Below are positions 37,655 to 64,000 of a stretch of 64,000 bases of DNA, in pieces. Numbering within the stretch: the first letter of the stretch is position 1; each line of letters begins with the position of its first letter. The position numbers were made by a program, and so were the translations under genes. The notes under the pieces were generated by a model, which worked only from the letters and a program-made list of their open reading frames with translations, did no database searches and was not told where the DNA came from. The stretch comes from Siniperca chuatsi (taxonomy: Eukaryota; Chordata; Actinopteri; Centrarchiformes; Sinipercidae): contig NC_058053.1 in assembly GCF_020085105.1 (NCBI RefSeq), positions 18,064,388-18,128,387 on the forward strand, read 5' to 3'.

Positions 37655-38120
37655 CGACTGTGAAGTTCCCCTCAGCTCTACGGAGCGTTTTAGCATCTAT
37701 CAGCTCTTTGTTCTGGTTTTACAGTCCACAACTTTCATCAACAACATTCCAGCAGCAGGCAGCTGTTTTCAGCAAAGACTTTCTAATAAACTCTCTGCAC
37801 ACTACCTGCTCAGCACCAAACAGCAGGTCAGACAAAGTTAGCGACTAGCTGGTGAACATAGCGGAGCATTTAGCAGCTAAAGACCCAGATATTTCCCTCA
37901 GGAGTTGGAGACCAAAACAAAGCTAAAAGAAGAGTGAATATTGGACTTACATTCATCAGGTTAACAGAAACACGACTCCAAAATAATGATGAAATGATAT
38001 ATAAATTAAATAATGATATAGCAATAATGTTGCTGAATGTCCGCTGGATGTGTAATTAGACAACTGTTTGCTAACATGTTCGCTATATCAACTCAACATA
38101 ACAAATCAAATAATGCAGGC
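37655..38120 (-). repeat. Dispersed repeat family B copy
   Basis: CCCCTCAGCTCTACGGAGC, CTAGCTGGTGAACATAGCG, GCATTTAGCAGCTAAAGAC and CTCAGGAGTTGGAGACC; inverted relative to 8650-9080. Confidence 0.75.
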
Positions 38121-38363
38121 TTAACCCAAAATAAACATCCTTGTTTCTATTTACATCGGACAGACCTACAGGGAGGGGTTTATGTCTAAACATCAGAGTC
38201 CTGGTCACAATCTAATGCCGCATTCACGTGATGTGTGATTGATGGTAGCGACGGGAAAGATTCCCATGTTTACGAGTTGCAAGTGTTCATGTCATCAGAC
38301 AACTTAAATGCATTGACAATGTAGCACTATATGCATAAAATTTGGGTTTAAAGGATAAGTCTG

Positions 38364-38804
38364 GGGATTTTCTATATTTTTGTTATTGTCAATAAATTCT
38401 ATGAAAAGATGAAAACCAACAACGCGTTAGTCCGTCTCTTGATACTTACCGACTTCCCTTCCTTGTCTGTGGCACGTAAATTTCTAAAAACAGTTCAAAA
38501 CAAAATATGAATATATTAATTTCTGTAAAAGGCTCAGTAATTTTCTAAAACAGCTGGGCACTTTAGTTTAAGCAAGCATTACTCAAATTGCTTTTGTTTG
38601 GGACTATTTTTACCTGCGGATTAATACACACTTGGACAGTGTATGTGGGATTTAATATGTTTTTAATAGTTTTTGGACAACAATGGAGCAATAAGAGAAA
38701 TAATTAACATCCGGCTTTGGCTACACAGACTCGTAGGATCAATTCATTGTTGGTTTTGGTCTTTTCATGGGATTTGTTGACAATAACAAAAACATAGAAT
38801 ATTG
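38364..38804. mobile_element. Inverted-repeat element F, copy 1 (MITE-like)
   Basis: About 55-base terminal inverted repeats: left TTTTTGTTATTGTCAATAAA…; right, on the minus strand, TTTTTGTTATTGTCAACAAA…. Internal blocks GTTAGTCCGTCTCT, GGACAGTGTATGTGGGATT and TGGACAACAATGG are shared with 41735-42290. No coding frame. Confidence 0.65.
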
Positions 38805-39132
38805 AAGGATGTATGGATCTATGTTACCCGAGAGGCCCCTCGATATGACTTAAAAGGATACAAGAAAGGACATATATTTAGACCTACAGAATATCCCTGA
38901 CTAAGGATAAAAGGAGGAGGTCTTAAGACTTGGATACCAGTATATAAGTGAATCCTGTGCTTTAGAATAGTCGAAGAGACAGTATTTCCCATACTGTTTA
39001 TATAGTATATCAGTATATGTAATATTCTCTGGTGTGTGCTATGGCACCGGTGTAAGCAGCTGTGAAGTGTGTCAGTATTGACTTTTGTTGATGAATAATT
39101 AATGTTTTCTACATTTACTGCATGTCTGCCAT

Positions 39133-39138
<6 letters not shown>

Positions 39139-39182
<44 letters not shown>
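39139..39182 (+). repeat. (GT)n microsatellite
   Basis: About 22 GT units. Confidence 0.95.
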
Positions 39183-39183
<1 letters not shown>

Positions 39184-40621
39184 ACCATATAAAAGCCTGT
39201 GTTGGCTGGCTGCAGCCAGCAAAAGGAGGTCTCTGGCAGAGTTGAAGTGACCTGCTGTTTAATGGTCACCAGAGACGCTCTCTGCCACTCATCATCACTG
39301 TCTACTGCCGTCTGTGTCACGTTAATGATTCAGGAGGAGAATGTACAGCATCCTGTGAATTATTACAAGTTAGGGGTTATACATTAAAACAAATGAAGAG
39401 AGCTGAGCCACAGTGCATTTAAGACTGTAGGTCCCACCGAGTTTCAACCTAAAGAAAACCATCTAGACAGAATAAGGGTTAACAGACTCGTGCAGCTGTC
39501 TGTTACATGGAATTAATGATCTGGACAAGCTGCTCTTCACACTATAGCCACCTCTGTCAACATTGTGCGGTCATGTACATGCTAGAAAACCTAGCATCTG
39601 GGGAAATTATTTGGAAAAACATCAGCCTCCCAGGAGATGAAGAATCTGCTGATACAAGGTGAAGAAGCTACTGTACGATTTATTTACTGTCTTTAAGGCA
39701 AAAAAGATCTTTGGAGTCAAAGATCTGCGCTGCTCCTCGCTGAAATAACGAGGCTAAAGCTGAAGTCGAAGCTGATGAATTTTCAATTTGTAGAGGATGG
39801 GGGTGACCCACATTTCTGCAGAAATACACCACACACACCATATAACGTTTTCTCGACCTCATTCATTCCACTTTAACTCTCTCACAGAAAGGTTTTGTAA
39901 CCACATTTACACAGAGTGTAAGGTGTGTGATACATTCAAAGCTTCTGCAGACGTTCGATATTGGGGCTTACATATAGAGTTAGACAATTCATGCTCATGT
40001 TCACACCTATGGCCAATATAGAGTCGCCAATGAACCTAAGCTACATGTCTTTGGACATGCAGACAATACTGACAAAATCAAATTTCACAGTAAGCCTATT
40101 TTTAGTAAAATCGATGATGTGACTGTTTTGAAGTAATTTTTTCGAATTGCAGCAAAATCACATGGTGAAGTTAATTAGCTAATTATGTAACATATAAAAG
40201 AAGAAATAAAACAATCTTCCTTTCACAAATGAAAACTTAAATTCATAAGCACTTAGCTCAATTAAATACACTCAGGAGTTTTGTTGCTACAGCTATACTT
40301 GGTCTGGTATGACCAGTAGCTTATGGTGGCTAATGTTAGCGAATTTATTTTACTTTACTTTTACTTTATTGCTGACTAACTGACATTACAGAGTCAGTTC
40401 ACTGACTTTATGACTCTTCTCTGTTTGTGCTACTGTTACACCATGTTTTTAGCGCGACCATTTTTCTGTTATTGCCAGTTGCGGCTACAGAAAAGTTACT
40501 TAGTTTCGTTTTTAAGATCTTGTTTATAAAGCATTTGGTCTAATTTACTGAATAACAGTCGAACGCAGTTCATTGCTTTGACCATCAGTTTGATTGAAGT
40601 TGAGAAAACTATTTCACCACT

Positions 40622-40988
40622 AGGTCCATTTACTAGCTGTTCTGGAGCTTTTGATCATATCACATGATCCATGAGTTTGCCCAGTTGTCATGAACTGAAA
40701 AAAATAGAAATTTGAAAAGATCTTGTGAAATGATCGAAAAGCTCCAGAACAGCTACTAAATGGACTGTGAGGTGCGATTGTTTTGTCAATCTCTTGATTG
40801 TTTATTGTAATTAATTAGTGTGAGTAAATCGTTAATTGTTTGCCCGGATGTTATGAAGTTGTCGATGTTCACATTTCCATTTTTTCTGAGCACTTCTCGT
40901 CCAGAAAACATGGAAATTTGAACATCGACAATTTTGTGACAACTGGGCAAACTCCATCTGCTGGTGAAGATCATGTAATGTGATAAAA
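40622..40988. mobile_element. Double-hairpin inverted-repeat element
   Basis: Hairpin 1 pairs 40622-40652 with 40736-40765 (CTGTTCTGGAGCTTTT against its complement). Hairpin 2 pairs 40859-40880 with 40910-40931 (GATGTTCACATTTCCAT). Outer parts also pair: GAGTTTGCCCAGTTGTCA near 40674 with TGACAACTGGGCAAACTC near 40937. Likely a palindromic MITE; 62440-62600 shows related words. Confidence 0.6.
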
Positions 40989-41734
40989 AAGCTCAACATT
41001 ATATACTAAACAGACCTTTTGGTGAGATTGTATTTTAAACATCAGTTTGATGTTATATATTGTGGTATAAATACATCGATATTGGCCAGTATCGATAATG
41101 ATAATGATTTCAACAATATTTCCCAGCCCTTGTTAATCTTAATTTACTGTGTAGTGCTGAATCTAGTTTATGATGGATGCTTTTTTTCCCCCATCATCTC
41201 CTAAGTATGGAGAAGATTTTGCTCTTGTTTAGAATTACATTTGGGAATGACAAATGAAACAGAGAGAGACAGAGATACAGGGGATGGGCATGCTTCTCTC
41301 ATTTGTTACTTAACTTTGTAAATTAGCTTGAATGTGGGTGTATACTCCGACAAATATTGTATTATGTGCAACCTAATGTTCAAGTAACCAAATCACATTT
41401 GCAAAGACTTCCAGTTAAACCAGTCATACTGTGCAGATTTCCAGTTAGCAGCATATTCCAGCTTTAAGGCCATCACCGCTTCTACTTACATTGTATTATA
41501 TTTTATTACAATTGCAATGCAGTAAAGACAATAAACACCTGAAGAGGACAGATGTTTGTTGTTTAAATCACAGGAGCACTGATGAGCAAAACAATGCGGC
41601 TGGAGGGGAAAACTTTCTAATGTCATGTTGAGATGCTAAAGTAAAGCATTATAACAATACAAAGGCGTTAAAAAGATCACAGAGGTAATTAACACCACTG
41701 TGACAGTTTGAACAAAGCTGCATTTTAAAAGCTG

Positions 41735-42290
41735 GGGTTATTTGATAGTTTCCTTATTATAAACAAATCCCATGAAAAGACCGAAGCAAACAATGTGTTA
41801 GTCCGTCTCTCAATACTTTCTGACTTTCTTACATTGTCTGTGGTTCTAAGCTCCAACCAGCCCATTGGTTGCTACTGAATACATAAATCTTTTAAAAGGT
41901 ATGCAAATGTAGTTTCTTTTTTTTTTTTAAAGGCTCTGTTACTTCCTTAAGCAGCTGGGTACAGCAGTTTTTAGCAAACGCAGCTCGAACAAGAGTAAAT
42001 TGTGCAATTGTGGGGGACGATTTTCTGCTCTAGTGAGTATTTACAGCAGCAGGACAGTGTATGTGGGATTGAATTAAAATAAACTGCAGTGCCCATGTTC
42101 ATTGTAATGAAGGAACGTCACCCAGTGCAACACAGTGGCTTATTGGTGTGTTTGTAATCATTTCTGGACAACAATGGCTCTCTATAACACAGAGGAATAA
42201 GATATATCAGGCTTTGGTTACACAGACAATACTTGTTGTTTTGAACTTTAGAGGGGATTTGTTGACTATAAGGAAAATAAAAAATATTAC
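41735..42290. mobile_element. Inverted-repeat element F, copy 2 (MITE-like)
   Basis: Contains AAATCCCATGAAAAGACC at the left and GGGGATTTGTTGACTATAAG at the right, with the internal blocks of copy 1 in the same order. Longer than copy 1 because of added sequence around 41850-41900 and 42080-42140. Confidence 0.6.
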
Positions 42291-43379
42291 CAGACTTATC
42301 TTTTATAGCCTCACTGAGCTGCTGCTTCTGACAGGGCTGCTGTTTGCAGAGTGCTTCATCCAAAGCCAAACATAACCTGCTGTATAACAAACAAACCCGG
42401 ACCCTTTTACAATGTCAGAATGTAATCAAATAAAATTAGTCATCTTAGACTGTTTCCCTGTGAAACTATTTCCATTTGAAGAGTTTCCTTCTGGAAGAAC
42501 AGTCCAGTATTGAACTACACTCAGTCCAGGACCGAGATGAAAGCACTGAAGGACTGAAGCTGTTCTTAAGGCATCGTGTGACCTTGGTTTATGACTTCAA
42601 AGTCATATTTCTGTTCATTTGTCTTCAGGCTGAATGTTCAGCAATGACTTTATATTATCTTTATTCCATGTTCATTTCTCATCCACGTCTACTTTGCTTT
42701 TCTGCCAACTGGAGCCCAGCTGCTCCCAGCACACCTGTGGTCTTTAATTGGCAGATTGATTGTGCTGTCTGTAAGCCTGACCGCCTGCAGAAAACACCAG
42801 ACTTACTGGTGGTAATATGCCACAGAGTTACAAAACACCAAGTAGACCACAATGTGGCATTGTGGCCAGATGTCCCTGGTAGAACAAAGACTCAGTGACA
42901 AATCCATTATATGTTTAAACCACATGAATTGTGAATGGTGGAAAAGATGAAAACCTTCCCCACACTGTGTTGAGAAAGCAGTGAGTCACCGTGCTTTCCT
43001 CTGAGCTACGTTATTAGTGCAGAGCTGAGAAGTGAGTGCATTTCCTTTGCTCAAGAGCCAAAGTTTAACTGTCTCCTCACTCGTGTTTACTCAGGACAGA
43101 GAGAGCGGCAGCGGGAATGTGTGCTGTGTGTACTCAGGGAGGACTGCGTCAGGACACCACGCCTACTGCAGCACACAATTCAAACTCTGAGATAGTGTTT
43201 TGTTCTCACAGCACGACTATAATATGATAGAGGCTCAGATGAATATTAGTTTCTCTTTATTGCTGTTGTTGACCAAATATTTGTCATGTGTGCTCCGTAC
43301 GTCAAGAGTATCATGTGGCACAGTTGCTTGGCTGCCAGAATTGTCAGTGTTGACAGCATTTTTGACTTCCTGCTTTATG

Positions 43380-43542
43380 TACACTCAGTTACCAGTTTAT
43401 TAGGTACACCTAGCTAAAACTAACACTTTCTAACAGTCCTGCATTAAATTATACCTTCAAGGTTACAATGTTCAGTTTTTGTTGAAATTGTTTTGAAGAG
43501 GTGTTGATTCAACTTTACGTCATTTTCTTTAGGTTGTTTGTG
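43380..43542 (+). repeat. Dispersed repeat family E copy
   Basis: CACTCAGTTACCAGTTTATT, AGGTACACCTAGCTAAAAC and GGTGTTGATTCAACTTTA. A second copy is at 59100-59345. Both directly abut a family A copy. Confidence 0.6.
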
Positions 43543-43544
43543 CC

Positions 43545-44145
43545 ATTGGCTGGTTTGCCATGAAATTTGGTACAGACATTTGTGGTCCCCAGAGGATGTC
43601 CCCTACTGCCTTTGGTGATCCTCTGACATTTCATCTAGCACTACCAGCAAGTCAAAGCTTACACTTGTGAAAGTCTGTGAAATATCTCAACATGTACTGG
43701 ATGGATTGGCACAAAATGTTACATATATATTTATGGTCCCCTGAGGTTGAATCCTACTTACTTTGGTGATCCCCTGACTTTTTCTCTAGCTCCACCATGA
43801 GGTTGACATTCGTGGTTTTGAGTGAAATGTTGACAACTATTGGATGGATTGCCATAAAATGTGGTACAGACATCCATGTTCCCCAGATAATGAATTGTAA
43901 TGACTTTGGTGATCCCTTGACTTTTCATTTAGTGGCCAATGTGGCCAAATACCTGCAAAACTAATGTCATTCCAATCCTCAGCTGTACTTTGTGTTTGGT
44001 GCTAATTAGCAAATGTTAACATGCTAAAATAAGATGGTGAACATAATAAACATAAACATTAGCTTGCTAGCAGTGTGAGCATTTTAGCATGCTGATGTTA
44101 GCATTTAGCTCAAAGTACCTCTGTGCCTAAAAACAGCCAGAAGTC
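43545..44145 (-). repeat. Family A copy
   Basis: Reverse copy with a partly doubled middle: two GAT/GGATTG…CATAAAATGTGG-like blocks and two GGTGATC…CTGAC blocks, then TTAGTGG…CCTGCAAAACTAATG and GCTAATTAGCAAATGTTA. Confidence 0.8.
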
Positions 44146-44566
44146 TCAGTAAGTGAATAGTTGAGCTGTTTTAATCTTTTAAATGCAAAGGTATCTGTAA
44201 ATCGTAATTATTTCCTCTGTTAAATCCCCACCTCACGTCTTAAAGTGAAGGAAAATCACTTCTTTGGCTACAATGCAGCTGCAGTTCAGCTTAAAATGCT
44301 ATAATCACTGATGTCACGATGTGCCTTTGATTGCAAATGAAGCTTAGATGATGTCTGCCGGTTCATTAGTGCTAATTCATGTAAAATGAAGGGAAGAGGC
44401 GAGAGAAGAAAGGACGAGGATGAAAGAGACGGTAATGAATAAGGACTGAAGGGGGCTGGTGTGGGCTTATGCAGATCCCTCTACTCCATTCAATTTTTAT
44501 TTCCCAACTTCATGTACACAAGCACTGGCAGAATTTTGTCCCTCTCCTCAGTGCCTCATGTAACCC

Positions 44567-44568
<2 letters not shown>

Positions 44569-44635
<67 letters not shown>

Positions 44636-44661
44636 GTGTATATATTTACATATAAATATAA

Positions 44662-44697
<36 letters not shown>
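44569..44697 (+). repeat. (TA)n microsatellite
   Basis: Two TA runs (44569-44630 and 44665-44697) separated by an AT-rich bridge. Open frames here code only Ile-Tyr repeats. Confidence 0.95.
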
Positions 44698-44701
<4 letters not shown>

Positions 44702-44964
44702 TCTGATCTTCATGATTGGTTTAACTGACAATGTGGAAAGCTATTTTTGTGCAAATCAGGTTATTCACAGCAGTTTACTGTTCAGGCACTGCAGCTAGAT
44801 TAAGAATAATGTCTGTGTGTGTGTGTGTTCATGTACAGCATTCAAATCACACTAACAGTAGCATCAGAAGAAATCAAATCCACTTAGCATTTCCACAGCA
44901 CAGCTAGGAGTGACATTTCCACTGCTTGACACTGTTCCCTGTGGACCTTTTATCACAATCAAAG

Positions 44965-45105
44965 TGGCCATACCTCATGTGGTATAGCCATTAATCGTAA
45001 GGTTGGCGGTTCGATCCCTGGCTCCTCCTGTCCGTATGTCATTGTGTGTTTTAGTAAGATACTGTACTCCAAACTGGTCACGATGAGTGTGTATGCACTC
45101 TATGG
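44965..45105 (+). mobile_element. tRNA-derived SINE-like copy
   Basis: GTGGTATAGCCATTAATCGT, then GGCGGTTCGATCCCTGGC with an intact polymerase III B-box (GGTTCGATCCC), then a CCTCCTGTCCGTATGTC body. The layout fits a fish tRNA-derived SINE; a true tRNA cloverleaf is not formed. Confidence 0.55.
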
Positions 45106-45107
45106 AA

Positions 45108-45655
45108 AAGAAGAGTCTACAGCCATGCTAGCTGCTTTGTGAGGCTGTACTTAGGCACAGTGGTGCTTTGAGCTAAATGCTAATGTCAGCGTGCTAACAT
45201 GCTCACAATGACAATGCTAACATGCTGATGTTTAGCAGGAAATGTTTACTATGTTCATATTCTTAGTTTAGCATGTTAGCACGCTGACCATAGCACTAAA
45301 GCTGAGGCTGATGGGAAAGTCATTAGTTTTGCAAGTATTGAGTTATAAGAGAAATTAAAATTTTTACCTGATGGCACTAGATGAAAAGTTGAGGGATCAC
45401 CAAAATTATTGCAATTGATCCTGTGGGGACATGGGTGTCTGTCCTAAATTTCATGGCAATCCATCCAATAGTTGTTTGATATTTCACTAAAAACCACAAA
45501 TGTCAACTTCATGGTTGTGCTGGAGAAAATGTCAGGTGATCACCAAAGTCTATCGGCTTTATCTTCTGGGCACCATGAATATCTGCACCACATTTAATGG
45601 CAATTTTAGTCTGGACCAAAGTGGTGGCCACTTGCATGGCTAAAAAGTCAGTCTC
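45108..45655 (+). repeat. Family A copy
   Basis: CTACAGCCATGCTAGCTGC, GCTAAATGCTAATGTCAGC, TGCTGATGTTTAGCAGG, TTTACCTGATGGCACTAG, ATGGCAATCCATCCAATAG, then a second block to TCTGGACCAAAGTGGTGG. Confidence 0.85.
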
Positions 45656-45993
45656 TTTGTACAAAAGCATCTGCCAAATGAATGTTGTGTAGTTGTGTGC
45701 ATTGGCATGCAGGTGTGCTGAGAAATGTGGGTGTTGTGCTCTAAATGTCAGGCTTGGAGCCTAATTAGGAGGTCATTAAGCTGCTGTGGAGCTGTCAAAT
45801 GTCTACCAATTACTTGTACTTCCCCTTGTAATCCTGAAAATCATTGTCTCATTTTAATTAATGCTTTTTACACTGGCACATTAATGAAGACTTTAACTAC
45901 CAACCAATTTATTGGTATTTTATTGGTTTTATTGGTTATTAATGTCAGCCACATTTCACTGACTTTCTCTTGTATCTGTTTGACCTCATCTAG

Positions 45994-64000
<18,007 letters not shown>

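Larger units (their letters stand above)
21749..45993 (+). other. SYTL5: SYTL5 intron 1 (24 kb)
   Basis: From the donor at 21749 to the likely acceptor AG at 45992-45993. It is largely built of dispersed repeats, listed separately. Stretches where I recognise no repeat or exon: 21910-22690, 26130-27580, 27740-28280, 30975-32350, 34040-35160, 35380-36360, 36410-37650, 38810-40600, 42300-43380 and 44150-44560. Open frames in these are short and lack recognisable products. Confidence 0.65.

Noticed and set aside
42476..42898. 140-codon open frame in SYTL5 intron 1
   Set aside because: No recognisable domain, no conserved motif and no splice or promoter context; length is possible by chance in 64 kb.
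44990..45030. Possible tRNA gene because of an intact B-box
   Set aside because: No A-box with correct spacing and no cloverleaf; the downstream body is SINE-like.

Overview
This is a vertebrate nuclear window with intron-split genes, canonical GT-AG splice sites, AT-rich introns and very dense dispersed repeats. The proteins resemble human proteins closely but not identically, and the repeat families are ones I associate with spiny-rayed (percomorph) teleosts, so the source is most likely a bony fish of that group. There are no bacterial, viral or CRISPR features. I found no new multigene system. The interest lies in a conserved gene block, its splicing details and layered transposon insertions.

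Layout. (1) 999-2802, + strand: the last three coding exons of LANCL3, followed by a probable 3'UTR to about 4460. (2) 5784-13943, + strand: a complete three-exon XK gene (480 codons) behind a CpG-rich promoter. (3) 16504-20316, - strand: a complete five-exon DYNLT3 gene (115 codons), convergent with XK. (4) About 21600 to the window edge, + strand: SYTL5, with a probable noncoding first exon ending at 21748, a 24-kb first intron, and 14 coding exons from 46234 to 64000. These encode the Slp homology domain, a FYVE-like zinc finger, the linker and all of C2A; C2B lies beyond the window. DYNLT3 and SYTL5 are head to head, about 1.3 kb apart.

The order LANCL3-XK-DYNLT3-SYTL5, with the same orientations, matches the human Xp21.1-p11.4 McLeod region, except that CYBB, which lies between XK and DYNLT3 in human, is absent here. 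The four proteins do not form a known pathway, so the block is best read as ancient conserved synteny.

Most remaining sequence is repeat: at least eight copies of one approximately 0.5-kb family, hAT-like MITEs with TGGTGGA-type ends, other inverted-repeat elements, Penelope-like 3' ends (one with a perfect 13-bp target duplication, one as an inverted pair), a broken LINE with a restriction-like endonuclease, an older LINE reverse-transcriptase remnant, SINE fragments and long GT/AT microsatellites. Repeat boundaries were judged by eye and are good to roughly 20 bases unless a junction is described.
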